The notes under the pieces were generated by a model. That model saw only the letters and a program-made list of their open reading frames with translations, searched no databases and was not told the origin of the DNA. From Amoebidium appalachense (Eukaryota; Ichthyosporea): a stretch of 64,000 bases of DNA. The stretch covers positions 9,424,001-9,488,000 of the forward strand of contig CAVNZM010000001.1 of the NCBI GenBank assembly GCA_963693365.1, written 5' to 3'. This document shows positions 47,662 through 58,329 of this stretch, piece after piece (within the stretch, counting starts at the first letter, position 1; every line of letters begins with the position of its first letter). The translations under genes were made by a program, and so were the position numbers.

Positions 47662-49380
47662 GGGGCCCAGCCCCCTTTCGGGCAGGGGCTGACGTCAGCG
47701 CTGGGCCTGCCCTCTCCGTTGCCCTGCGGGGCCCATGGTCACCCCCCCCAGCGGCACCACCACAGACCGTATCTGTCCCCAACTTCCGCTGTTTGTTTGA
47801 GTTGTTTCCGCACCCCGACAGTGCGTTTCAGCAGGCTCTGCTCCGCGACTTAGAGCTGGGCTTCTCGGTCGGTTACTTCGGCGAGCGGGTCACCCGGGTG
47901 GGCCGAAACCACCCGTCCGCGCTGGCGGCCCGTGAGCAGCTTGCAGCCGACATTGCGAAGGAAGTGGCATGCGGCCACATCCTGGGCCCCTTCACCCGCG
48001 ACGAGATGGTGGCCCTTTATCCTTATTTTGTATCCTCGCCCCTTGGGGCAGTTCCCAAAAAGGGCGGCACGGGCGTCCGCCGCATCCACGACCTTTCCTT
48101 CCCGCGTGGCTCCAGTATCAACGATGGGGTCGATTACCCGGATCAGCTGGAGTACATCACCATCCGCACGGTGATGCAAACAGTAGCTCGGCTCGGCCAG
48201 GGCTGCTTCCTCGGGGCATACGACGTGAAGGGTGCCTTTCGTCACGGCCCGGTGCACCCAGACGACCAGCCACTGCTGTCGTTCCAGCTGCTAGGCGCGT
48301 TCTATGTGGAGACCCGCCTACCGTTTGGCTTGCGGTCCAGCCCAGCGTTCTGGGAACGCATAGCTCAGGCCCTGCAGCACTTCACCCACGCCCTCAACGC
48401 CACAGAGACACAGCATTTTGTGGACGACTTCTTTTTCGGCGGCCGTACGCTGCAAGAGTGCGCCTTCAACATGCTGGTGTTTCGGTGGGTGTGCTCGAAG
48501 GTGGGTGTTACGCTTGCCGACGACAAAGTGCAGCTGCCCTCACACACGCTCATCTACTCTGGGCTCGAGTGGGACACTCTGCGCATGGAGGCCCGCTTAC
48601 CTGCCGTCAAGCTGACCGAGCTCCGGGCCCTGCTAGCCGATTGGCGGGGTCGCACCAAGGCCACTGTTCGAGACCTACGGTCCCTGTGCGGCAAGCTCAT
48701 GTGGTGTGCTCAGGTTGTGGCGCTGGGGCGTGCCCGTGCCTTTCTTCAACGCTTGCTTCATCTGCTGGCGGAGGCCGAGAGGGCCGGCCTAGGGCCCCAC
48801 CACCACATCCGTGTCTGCGCCGACGCACGAGCCGACGTTGTGCTGTGGTCGGAGTTCCTCCCCGAGTGGAACGGCATACGTGTGCTTACCCCCCCCCGTG
48901 CATCACATGTTCACCACAGATGCGGCCGGCAGCATAGGATGCGGTGGCTACTGGGGTCAAGCGTGGTTTCACCTAGCATGGACGGACCATTGGCGCACGG
49001 TCATTGCTGGCGGAGATGTGTGGGCTTCCGTGCTGTTTGAGCTGGCTGGCATTGCCGTGGCCCTGGCCTGTTGGGGTCCCAGTTGTCGCAACAGCCACAT
49101 ACGCGTGCTCACCGATAACGACGGTGCAGTATCTACGATCGTGTCCCGTCACTCCCCCGTCCCTGCCATTGCCCGGGTGCTGCGTCTCATCACGCTGATG
49201 GAAATGCGCTACACGGTGCTGGTCTCGGCCAAGCACATCCCTGGCGTGGAAAACTCGATCGCGGATGCCATCTCGCGAGCACAGTGGGCCACTTTCGACC
49301 GGCTGCACTCGTGGCACGCACCAGTCCCAACACCCGTGCCTGAGTGGCTAGCGGGGTGGTTTGCTGCCCCTCTCTCGTGA
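47499..49380 (+). pseudogene. RT-RNase H of the YR element (one frameshift)
   Basis: The frame opens at ATG 47499 inside Gag; the homologous part starts near TVSVPNFRCLFELFPHPD. RT motifs: GVRRIHDLSFPRGSSINDGV, CFLGAYDVKGAFRHGPV, VETRLPFGLRSSPAFWERI and catalytic QHFVDDFFF, then SLCGKLMWCAQVVALGRARA. At a C9 run near 48890 the frame shifts. RNase H continues in another frame with TTDAAGSIGCGGYWGQAW, FELAGIAVALACWGP, VLTDNDGAV and SAKHIPGVENSIADAISRAQ to TGA at 49380. Length and order are normal. The shift lies in a homopolymer, so a sequencing error is possible. Confidence 0.85.
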
Positions 49381-49672
49381 TGGGGCTGGGCCGAGCCCCC
49401 TCCCCTGTTCCTTTGCCTTCGTATTGGGCTTGGCGTGTGGGCTGTGGGGGGCACCGACACCCCCCCTTCCCCCCTTCCCACTTTGTATATCGCACGAGTC
49501 ATGTTCTGCAGTGGCGGCCGGGGCCGGCCCCCCCCCCACTACACGAATTCGCTCGGATTCCCTCACTCACCCGGTGGAGTGTTTGGGACAATACATTACG
49601 GTCTTACGGTGTACACACGGTGTGCCTCTTTGTTCTGTGCTGGCCCGCAGTGCCAACTGCTTGTGGCGTGTC

Positions 49673-49706
<34 letters not shown>

Positions 49707-50084
49707 TTCCCTCCCCCCAACCCCCCCCAACCCCACCCTGCCACCCCTCCACCCGCCCCTTCGATCGTGCATGCTTAACCTCGGTGTTACACACACATGC
49801 TCATACACACCCACACACTAGCGCACACACACGCACGCCTACACCGCGGCTTGTGCGCGCATACCCCCCTCCCCTTCCCCCGCCCTCCCTGCCAGCGCTG
49901 CATGCATCCTCTGCCCTTTAGCTACGCCCCCCCCCCCCCCCCCTCCCCCCCCTTGTTTGCCTGCCTGTGCACCCGCTTGCCTGCCGCCCACCCCGCTCGT
50001 TGCCTTTACCCCCCCCCCCCCCCCTCCCCCCCCCCCCTGGGACTCTAGGCATGATGCTCACACAGCTCTGTCCCTGCAGGTGGC
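49381..50084 (+). other. C-rich spacer between RNase H and recombinase
   Basis: About 700 bases with poly-C runs (49677-49703, 49926-49943, 50010-50035) and CA-rich sequence, no coding signal. CTGTCCCTGCAG at 50068-50079 looks like a splice acceptor directly before the recombinase frame, which has no nearby in-frame ATG. An intron joining RNase H to the recombinase is possible but unproven. Confidence 0.35.
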
Positions 50085-51199
50085 TTGCTCCCCTTTGGTG
50101 GCGACCATGGTAGGCTTGCCCAGTGGTTCACCCCCGAGGTTTTGGCCCGTGTCCCGGAGGTGGCCCGCACCATCACTCGGCTGTCAGTGGGCGACAGCAC
50201 GGAGTCCTCCTACTCGTCCTACCAGCGCCAGTTTATCGACTTCATCTACGCAATGGACTGCCGCAATCCTGATGGTGGCTACCTGCCAGCCTGCCCAGCC
50301 CAAGTGCAGCTGTTCCTTGCCTGGTGCGCCATGCGTGCGGTGCAAGCCCGGACCATGCCCAGCATCGTCTCCGCCGTCAACAGCCTGCACCGCAGCTTGG
50401 GCATGGCACCACCAGCGGGCTCCGGCCAGCAGAGCCTTCAGTGGTTTATCCGCGGGGCTGGCCGCTTCCTGCTGCTGGAAGGCAGCCACCGGCCCAAACG
50501 AGTGCTCGAGCCCCTCCTCCCAGCCGACCTCCGCGCCCTCCTCCCAGTCATCCAACCGGGCTCTTCATTGGAGGCCCTGCGTCTGTGGGCTGCCCTGCTG
50601 CTTGGCAGCTCGTGCCTCCTGCGCTCGGGCGAGTTCACGTCCAAATCTGCGGCCAAGTTCAACCCCCTCCTTCACGCCAAGCGTCGCGACGTCCAGCTCC
50701 TATGGCAGGATGGCCGCCTGATTGGGGCAACAGTCTTCCTGCCGACATCTAAGACCGACCCCACGGGCAAGGGTGTTACCATCCGGGTGCCCGCCTTCCC
50801 GGAGGAGCCTTCCTTCTGCCCAGCAGCCAATCTAGCCCTCTTCCTGGGGGTCTCGTCAACCAGGGCAGGCATCCACCCAGATGCACCCCTGTTCAGCGTC
50901 GACGGCAGCCCTTACCTCAAGAGCACCTTCATCGCCGGTTTCCGCACAGCTCTACACCATGCGGGCTACGACCCCGACCGGTACGCCGGCCACAGCCTGC
51001 GCATAGGGGGGGCCACTGCAGCTGAGCGAGCGGGCCTACCTGACGCCACCATCAAAGAAGGCTTGGCCGCTGGGCATCAGACGCATTCATGGTCTACATC
51101 CGGCTGCCCCACCGCGACGTGCAAGCCTCCATTGCCACCGTCTGGTCACACCAGGGCCTCGCCACGGGACCTTGGGGCGGACCCCCTACATCGCAGTAG
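50080..51199 (+). pseudogene. Tyrosine recombinase of the YR element (one frameshift)
   Basis: The N-terminal core-binding region (SVGDSTESSYSSYQRQFIDF) precedes a catalytic domain with the first Arg in LLRSGEF, a Lys in PTSKTDPTGKG, and HxxR in GHSLRIGGATAAERAG. After ATIKEG one base is missing near 51060. In the next frame the expected end follows: GRWASDAFMVYIR, with the Trp and the nucleophilic Tyr, then stop TAG at 51197-51199, eleven bases before B1. Restoring the frame is needed for activity, so this copy is probably dead unless the base is a sequence error. The true N-terminus is unclear. Confidence 0.82.
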
Positions 51200-51209
51200 G
51201 GGGGCCTTG

Positions 51210-51342
51210 TGGTGCGGGGGGGGCTCATGGCATGGACCCCCCCTGGCGGCCCCCGCCTCGGCCAGCCCCTTGGGTGCAGGCACGACGGCCTGCACTCCAC
51301 GGACACGGGGGGCATGAGGCAAGCACGAGTGAGTGATGTGAA
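51210..51342 (+). repeat. Split direct repeat B1 of the YR element
   Basis: 133 bp from TGGTGCGGGGGGGGCTCATG to GAGTGATGTGAA, repeated at 51733-51865 with one or two differences. Confidence 0.9.
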
Positions 51343-51618
51343 TGTACGTTTCATATGCGCAGCAGATGAAAGATGTTTCACGGATCACTTCGGGCGCAGG
51401 CAGCCGGGCGGCCCATGACGTCACGGGCCGCGGCGCCAGGCGCAGCCGCAGCGGCGGCTGACATCGGTCTGGCGCAGCGCCTGACGTCAGGCGCCACCAG
51501 CGCCGGTATTTCCGGCGCAGCACACTGCAGATGCAGGCCACCTTCGTTTTCGCCGTGTGCTGCACGTACGGTTTTTGTTAGCACGATTGCGTTTTCGGTG
51601 GCTAGCACACGGCGGCTC
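51342..51618 (+). repeat. Split direct repeat A2 of the YR element
   Basis: 277-bp copy of A1 placed between B1 and B2. It differs from A1 at a few sites, such as TCAGGCGCC for TCAGGTGCC and TTTTCGCC for TTTCCGCC. Confidence 0.92.
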
Positions 51619-51698
51619 CCACCCACCCACCTCTCAGTCTGTATACATGACGGTGTACGTATGCGACTGTGACTGGCTCACAGCCCGATTGCAGCGGC

Positions 51699-51704
51699 AA
51701 TAAA
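51699..51704 (+). promoter_or_regulatory. Possible polyadenylation signal of the YR element
   Basis: AATAAA in GGCAATAAAGCATG, between A2 and B2, a sensible place for the element transcript to end. Confidence 0.4.
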
Positions 51705-51732
51705 GCATGTCGAGGCGGGGCCCAGCCCCGGC

Positions 51733-51865
51733 TGGTGCGGGGGGGGCTCATGGCATGGACCCCCCCTGGCGGCCCCCGCCTCGGCCAGTCCCTTGGGTGC
51801 AGGCACGACGGCCTGCACTCCACGGACACGGGGGGCATGAGGCAAGCACGAGTGAGTGATGTGAA
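51733..51865 (+). repeat. Split direct repeat B2 of the YR element
   Basis: 133-bp copy of B1 that closes the element. Sequence beyond it (ATGTTGTGAATGAG) no longer matches. Confidence 0.9.
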
Positions 51866-52104
51866 ATGTTGTGAATGAGTATGAGCGAATGAACAATCAA
51901 TAGACTTAGCTATATATGGCGAAAAGCCACGAGCCAAGAGCCACGAGCCGCCGCCGGCGAAAGATTGCCATGAGGCCACGGCCATCTAGAAACACCTGAG
52001 GCTTGTACTTGTATTCTTACAGAGATGTGAAATCAATTAACAGAAGTGTGTAAATAATTAACAATGATATAAGGCTGATTTATATCTGTCATTCTAGAGA
52101 AATA

Positions 52105-52573
52105 TGTTGTAACTTGTAATGTAAATATGCCCTGTACGTACTGTCTCTATATGATAAGTAGCTGTGAGCCGGATCCACTCATAAGGTCTTAAAGACATAA
52201 TAGTGAGCAAAGAATAGATCGAATAGATTGATTGGTTAGATCTGTAGCCGCTCACTTTGTACATAGATGTCGGAACTCTATTAACATAATATTTGGTGTA
52301 ACCAAGAGCGCTAGAAAGTATAAAAGGTAGTTAGAGTTCGTTAGTTAGACAGGGTCTTTCCCCTTCTTAGTACATGGTCACAACTAAGGGAAATAACACG
52401 CATAGAATAGGCATTGCTTGTCTATGGTCATCACTATATTGCCTGTAGGCCATCGTATTGATACAGTCACGTACAGTTCCCTCGTCACGTCTACATTACG
52501 GCCAGGCTGCCACAGCTTATGAGCATCAATAAACATCCAAGTATTCATAAATTGGCATACTTAGTGTGTAACA
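52105..52573 (+). repeat. Possible solo LTR with TATA box and AATAAA
   Basis: A 469-bp segment beginning TGTTGTAACT and ending GTGTAACA. TATAAAAG lies at 52319-52326 and AATAAA at 52528-52533, spaced like the U3-R-U5 of an LTR. No second copy, primer site or target duplication is visible, so the ends are tentative. It could instead be a host promoter. The flanking 51866-52104 has no recognisable content. Confidence 0.35.
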
Positions 52574-52689
52574 GACCGCCGTCCTTAACGAGGCGCCCCC
52601 TCCTGTTTTTGTTCCACCCACCGACACACCACCACCCCCCGTTCATAGTGACCTGCAGAGAGGTCTTCGTGGCAAGCAGTAAATGTTTG

Positions 52690-53445
52690 AAATTTCAGGC
52701 CGTAGGGGACATACAGTGCATGTCTGAGTGTGTCTTTGGGGTCTTTTCGCCCCACACACGGCGTGGCCAGCGGGGCCGGCTGAGTTTGGGGCTGAACTGG
52801 GGGCACACTTTACCCCAGATGGGGTATGGCAGTTAGTCTCCCGTTACCCGTCCCGCAAAGCGTGTGGGCCGGACGGCATCCCTATGGCACTACTTATGGT
52901 ACTCATCCCACCCCGACCCAAGAAAGACGAAAAGCGTGGCCCGCCGCCACCACTTACATGAATTCTTAGCGAATTGTTTAGCTGGTATTCTGAGTGGGTA
53001 AAGTGTCCTCGGAGTGGCTAGACACCATAGTGTTTCCCATCAAGAAAACGGTTGCACGGGGTCCCGTTCACGAATTTCGCCCTATCACCCTTACGTCCGT
53101 TTTTCGCCGATTATTCGAAAGTGGCCTTTTACAGGCCTTTTCCCGTAACCCCACCCTTAAGCAAGCTTCCCAGCTGAGCCCTCTTCAGGCGGCGTTTCGG
53201 CATCGACACTCATGTTACGCACAAATCCTCACCCTACATAATGCAACTCAAAGTGTTACCGAGCACCTCGCTCGTATTTATCGATTTTAAGAACGCATAC
53301 GACACGGTCGACCTCCCTCGCCTGTGGGCCAAGTTGGCCACTCGCGGTGTCCAATTCCAAATGGGTCGGCTACTGGAAGCTATGTTTACGTTTACACGTG
53401 GACGGGCGGTGGTTAATGGGCGGCTATCCCCAGGGTTTATAATTA
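52690..53445 (+). pseudogene. Non-LTR retrotransposon RT fragment, 5' half
   Basis: RT blocks in order but in at least three frames: HFTPDGVWQLVSRYPSRKAC with GPDGIPMALL; EWLDTIVFPIKKTVARGP with VHEFRPITLTSVFRRLFESG and LSPLQAAFRHRHSC; then SLVFIDFKNAYDTVDLPRLW (first catalytic Asp) and RGRAVVNGRLSPGF. It breaks off at about 53441, before the FADD motif. The last 40 bases are the same sequence with which the minus-strand LINE fragment at 24859 begins, so the two fragments are complementary halves of one LINE family. Frameshifted and truncated. Confidence 0.78.
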
Positions 53446-54983
53446 CCCGCGGGTTCAAATCCCGTCGGGATCATCTTTTTCTCATCCTCTTCTCGCTGGT
53501 GAAAAGCCAGCACGCCTTTACTGGCGTCATCACAACCATCGGCAGTGGTTAGGTTGTGATCTCAAGGCTAGCAAGATCGCTAGTTCTGCACCAGGACAAA
53601 ATCCAAAAAGGGGAGGGGGGAGGGGGGGCTCTATTTTTTATTTAGTTCCTGACCCAAACCTCCACCTCAGGTACAGGTGGAACTAAGTCCCAAGCTTTAC
53701 TGGTACTTTCTGAAAATTAACGGTATATTTACTTCCGAAAACAGTGTAATTTCCTGCCCCTGGGCCGAGCTCGAGGCCGCCGAGCGTACAACATATGACA
53801 TCAAGAGCCCTCATAAACCCATATTACTAAGCCAAAAACAAATAAGAAATAATTATATTTACAAATTATATCCATTGGCGTGCTCTATGGGGAAAAAAAA
53901 CAAAGAGTGTGAATGTACAGTACATTGTACAATTTATAAGGAAATGAGCATATCCCACCTGCATTTTGGGGTGATGATATCATGGTGATCGATTAACCAA
54001 TAAAATCTAGTTTCTAGGATTCCTTTTCAGCCAATCACATTAGAGTCTGACATAGGGAGGCTCATAGCTCAATGCATTACACACACCCCCACGGTTCGGC
54101 TCGGTTCGGTTCGACGTCCCAAATCGCAGTCTGAGCAGTTGGCAGTCTGGGCCGTGGCCGGGGAGATTCGGCCAGGCCGGGCCGGCGGAGGGGGCCGAAG
54201 AGTGACGAGTAGAACAAGTTCGGGCGGGGGACCCAACACCGTTCATTCCTCGTCGGAAAAAGGCTTCCCCAAAACACTAAACACACACGCACAGGCACCC
54301 ACACACACTTCTACACGTATAAACATAGTAAGCTACACAGGTAAACCCTCAGGGACACATATGGATGGTTCGACCGGTTTGAACAGACTCGCAACGGTTC
54401 GGTTCGATTCGACATTGTAAACCGCGGTCTGGCGGTTTGGACCGAACTGTTATGATGGATTGTCATAGCTTTGGGGGTCTCACCCAGCGCGCATGAGCAT
54501 ACTTTACTTGGTTTCAGTTGGTTTTAGGGGATTATTGTGTATGGCAAGACAATCAACCAAATACAGAATAATCTCTATATGTTGCGTTTTATATTGCTAT
54601 TCTGTTCTGCGCGTATAAAAGGATCAAATCTCCCCATTTCTTTCTCTTTGTGCCACCAAATTCACATTTGAAGATTTCTGGGTAGCAATTTTTATTGGCC
54701 TACAACGCACCCTCTCTAATGGCTCGTGCCCTCCAGACGTGAGAACACAACCTTTCCCCTTCAGTCACCCACAGGAATACAAGGCGAACACACAACCACA
54801 CACACGCACGCAGACACATACATATGCACGCACAAACACGCACATGCATGAAAAAGCTTTGTAGGTAGGTGTAGGGAAGTGAACTAACGCGTAGTTGCCA
54901 GAGGTCGTCTTGTTTGTTAGCTCTAAAGACGAGCGCTTTCTGTGAAGTCTAAGAAGCGGGTGGTTCAAGGGTAACGAGCGATA
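53446..54983. other. Intergenic stretch between LINE remnant and TMLHE-like gene
   Basis: A tRNA T-arm-like GCGGGTTCAAATCCCG occurs at about 53448. An open frame at 53677-53988 (103 residues, MELSPKLYWYFLKINGIFTS) has no recognised family. GGTTCGGTTCGA-rich sequence occurs at 54095-54150 and again, diverged, at 54390-54450. TATAAAA lies at 54614-54620, upstream of the candidate first exon. Nothing else is supported. Confidence 0.4.
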
Positions 54984-55057
54984 ATGTGGACAGCTGTGGG
55001 CAAAACCGCCATCGGGCAGGCTTGGGTTGGAGCCGTTCCTGCCCGTGCGGCTGCTAG
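54984..55057 (+). CDS. Candidate 5' exon of the TMLHE-like gene
   Basis: ATG at 54984 opens MWTAVGKTAIGQAWVGAVPA then RAA, ending in phase 2 at a GTGGGT donor. The Ala/Arg-rich, acid-free start resembles a mitochondrial presequence, which trimethyllysine dioxygenase should have. Its phase does not connect directly to the exon at 56564, so an intermediate exon is needed; weak. Confidence 0.25.
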
Positions 55058-55710
55058 GTGGGTCTTTTTTTCCTTTGTAGAAGGTCTTGCTCATAGCGAT
55101 ATGCCAAGGGGGATATGGTGTGTGTGTGTGTGTATTTGTGTGTTTTTTTTTTTTGTGTGTGTGTGTGTGTGTGTTGTTGTGCTTCTGTGTGTCTGTGTGC
55201 CTTTGTGACTGTGCGTATGTTCACTAGCCGTGTCTGCGTGTGTGGATGTGTGCATGTGTATGTTTGGAAGGTGGACGGGAGGGAGGGGGTGGGGGTGTGG
55301 GGGGGTGGAGGAGGTAGATTGGGAGAGGTGTGTGTGTGTGTGCTTGTGTCCTTTTTTGTGGAATGACTGTGTTGTATGTCGTTTTAGGTGCACACCCTCA
55401 GGCACATGGCTCTGTATGTGAAGCGTGTCGTGCTTGAGAGGCCGCCTTTAAGTTCGGTCTCTTAGAATAGCCCGATGTGGAAAAAAAAAAAATCTTCTTT
55501 TTTCTTCTGCACTGTGGATCTTGGTGTTTGTTAGTTTGCTACAGTCACATGGTAGGTAGGAATCGCCAGTGAACGTTTCCCGTAATGGCCACTCAAATTA
55601 GTTACCATTCACTATTCTTAAAAAGCCCTCGAAAGCCATAATAAAACCTCCATGGCATCGTTCGACGTTTGCCAAGGAGCACAAGAGAACGGGTGCATCT
55701 GCTGTTACAG

Positions 55711-55809
55711 GATGCTTGGTTTTTGCTCATTGCTAACCACAACATCCATGAATCCAGATACACGTGGCTGTGTGTCCAGAAGAGGGCTGCACACGCACAC
55801 GCCACAAAT
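55711..55809 (+). CDS. Candidate second exon of the TMLHE-like gene
   Basis: Bounded by CTGCTGTTACAG and GTAGGT, 99 bases, open in two frames. The phase-0 frame (DAWFLLIANHNIHESRYTWL) would join the 56564 exon in phase. The other frame (MLGFCSLLTTTSMN ... SRRGLHTHTPQ) looks more like a mitochondrial presequence but does not connect. Unresolved. Confidence 0.25.
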
Positions 55810-55855
55810 GTAGGTGTACACACGGCACCAATCCATATTGATAATGGAGGGGAGA

Positions 55856-55887
<32 letters not shown>

Positions 55888-55952
55888 AGGGGCTGTAGGT
55901 AGCCTGGTGAAATGTGTCTCCGTCTATCCTGTTTGCTGTGCTGTCTGTGCGT

Positions 55953-56012
<60 letters not shown>

Positions 56013-56502
56013 AGGGGGGGGGGGGGGGAAGTAGGGGGGAGTAACAGTAACAAGCAATTCAGTGTGGAGTTGTGCTGTCTGGCCTCTCTTCCTGCTCTTC
56101 ATGTTCTTTTTCATTTCCCCCCCCTCCCCCCTCACCACTCAACCCGCCTCCTCCCTTCCCCACCAACTCTTTGGTTCTGTGCTCTCTTTCTTGTGGGATG
56201 TTTCATGTGCAGATGCAAGTTTCTTTCACGTGACCTTCCCCCCCCCCCCCCCCCCCCCCCCGTCCCCCCCTTCCTCTACCACAACCCCAAATACTGCTCC
56301 CTGCATCCGCACACTCGCACACACAGGATAAACACACATACACACCAACACAACCACATACACCCATGCGCGAGCTCACTCTTCTTTCGTTTCTCCTCAA
56401 TTTGAATCTCCTTCCTTATCTTGCCTTCCATCCCCCCCCCCACCCTTTACCCACCCGCGCCGCCCCCTTCTCCCCCATCCCCCCTTCCCTCCCCCCCCCC
56501 CC

Positions 56503-56549
<47 letters not shown>

Positions 56550-56563
56550 ATACACACATGAAG

Positions 56564-56643
56564 GCCCCCACGGAGATTGCCTGCGTGAATCCCAAGGCCA
56601 ATACGATCGAGGTCACGTGGGCTGACGGCAAGTCTCACGCCTT
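56564..56643 (+). CDS. TMLHE: TMLHE-like exon: N-terminal domain start
   Basis: The frame APTEIACVNPKANTIEVTW then ADGKSHA ends in phase 2 at GTAAGT. The only nearby acceptor is ACATGAAG before 56564; alternatively translation starts at ATG 56558 (MKAPTEI). The poly-C and CA run upstream holds no other AG. Confidence 0.75.
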
Positions 56644-56750
56644 GTAAGTCCTAACGGCCGATTTTGCGCTCTCCGGTTTTCTTCTTTTTTCTTTTTCTTT
56701 TTCTTTTCTTTTCTTTTCCTTTTTCTTTCTTTTCTTTTTTTTTTTTCTTT

Positions 56751-56781
<31 letters not shown>

Positions 56782-56815
56782 GGATGGGGAATGGGCAGTT
56801 TTTTTTTTGGTTTTT

Positions 56816-56861
<46 letters not shown>

Positions 56862-57044
56862 CTCGGAGGGTATGATAGCCAACGACATTGGAATGGTGGT
56901 TTTTGGATGTGCAACGGGAAAAAATACCTTGTATTTGCGTGGAGGCCCAGTCGAGTGACCCTTATTTTTTTGGTCGCGGTGGCGTGTGTGTGTGGGTGTG
57001 GGTGTGGGTGTGTGTGTGTATGTGTATGTGTATGTATGTGTGTG

Positions 57045-57076
<32 letters not shown>

Positions 57077-57584
57077 GGGAGAGAGAGAGAGATTGAAGAT
57101 AAGCAAAGCACGGGTATATGATAAGGGGGAGTAATGGATCAAAAAAGAAATAGCATTAACGGTTGGTTTTCTTGTTGAATATGGATGTAAGGTTGATGTT
57201 TATAGCTGTGCGCTGTGCCTGTGGGTGAAGTGGGTGGGTGGGTGTGGAGGGGGGGGGGGAAGGGGGGGATGGAGAAGTGGGGGAGAGGGGGGGGGGGGAG
57301 GGGGGGAAGAAGTGGGGGAGAGGGGGGGGGGGGGGGGAGAGGGGGGAAGAAGTGGGGGAGAGGGGAGGGGCGGGGGAGAATTGGGGGAGGGGGGGGGGGG
57401 GGGGGGGGATTTACACAAAAACTTAGACGTGTCTAATTAAGATTTTATGATAAATGAATATAATGGAAGTGGAAAAATTGTTTCCTTTCCTTGTTAGGTG
57501 TTTTCTTTTTCTGTGTGTTCGTGTGTGTGTGTGTGTGTGTTTGCGAGTATGCTATGGTATGTAACGGTGTGTGTGTACGTGCAG

Positions 57585-57669
57585 CTACCCCCTGTTCCTC
57601 CGTGACCACTGCCAGTGCTCCGAGTGCTTTCATCCAGACACCAAACAGCGCCTGCTGGACACATGCTCG
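57585..57669 (+). CDS. TMLHE: TMLHE-like exon: LRDHC zinc-binding motif
   Basis: The acceptor is TGTACGTGCAG and the donor is GTGGGT. The frame is FYPLFLRDHCQCSECFHPD then TKQRLLDTCS. The LRDxC-x-C-x-x-C pattern is the zinc-binding N-terminal motif shared by TMLHE and BBOX1. Confidence 0.93.
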
Positions 57670-58253
57670 GTGGGTGTCTCCCTGTGGAAGGGGGTGGAAC
57701 ATTAGAGGGAATGGTTACTCTCGAGGGGAAGGGGGAGGGAGGAGGGAGGAGGGCAAGGGATGACACCAGGGGTGGAGAGGGGATGGGTGGTATTATGGAC
57801 CAATGGTCGGATGAGTATTAGAAACTCCGAAGGGAGGGGAGGGGGGGGGGGGGGGGGGGGGATGCCGAGGGGAGGGAGGGGGAGGGGATGGGGAGGGAAG
57901 GGAGGGAGGATGGGAAGGAGAGATCGAAGGAAAGAGTGGGGTTTGCGGGTGTGAAAGGGGATGGAGGAGGTGGGGGGGGGGGACGGGGTTGGCCTGCAAG
58001 GATAGAAGCAAGTAGCAAGGGAAAGGAGTAAGCCAGCGCAAAGAAAGTCGTGGGCAGCTAATAGATTATTCCCTCCCCCTCCCCTCCCCCCCCCCCCCCC
58101 CCCCCCCTTCTTTTTTGTTTTTTCCCCAAACAAGCAAAGCGACGGGGAAATGGTCGGTATAATAGTAATACCCCTTTCCTGTCCCCCCCCCCTCCCTTTT
58201 TACATGTTGTTATGTGTTTACCGCTTTCTGGTTTCGTGCATTTGGTTGACTAG

Positions 58254-58329
58254 GGTGTGGGTGTACAGTTGCCGCTGGACATTTCCGCAAAGACTGCCGA
58301 GGTCTCCGATGGAAAGCTCACTATCAACT
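58254..58329 (+). CDS. TMLHE: TMLHE-like exon: N-terminal domain
   Basis: The acceptor is TTGGTTGACTAG and the donor is GTAGGC. The frame GVGVQLPLDISAKTAEV then SDGKLTIN ends in phase 1; the next exon completes Trp of the conserved W-P-D-G-H. Confidence 0.9.

Larger units (their letters stand above)
46196..51865 (+). mobile_element. Ngaro/PAT-type YR retrotransposon with split direct repeats
   Basis: The element has order A1 (46196-46472), Gag, RT-RNase H, tyrosine recombinase, B1 (51210-51342), A2 (51342-51618), spacer, B2 (51733-51865). A1/A2 are 277 bp each and B1/B2 133 bp each, nearly identical. The A1-ORFs-B1-A2-B2 arrangement is the hallmark of Ngaro and PAT elements, which integrate as circles through a tyrosine recombinase and leave no target duplication; none is seen. 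No adenine methyltransferase domain, as found in DIRS/PAT, was recognised, favouring Ngaro. A one-base shift in RNase H and one in the recombinase break this copy. Confidence 0.88.

Noticed and set aside
53446-53475. tRNA gene suggested by GGGTTCAAATCCCG
   Set aside because: Only a T arm is present. The sequence upstream is LINE coding sequence, with no box A or anticodon arm.
55383-55470. Extra exon after GTATGTCGTTTTAG (VHTLRHMALYVKR...)
   Set aside because: It reaches a stop within 26 codons in the open phase and fails in the other phases. No TMLHE similarity.
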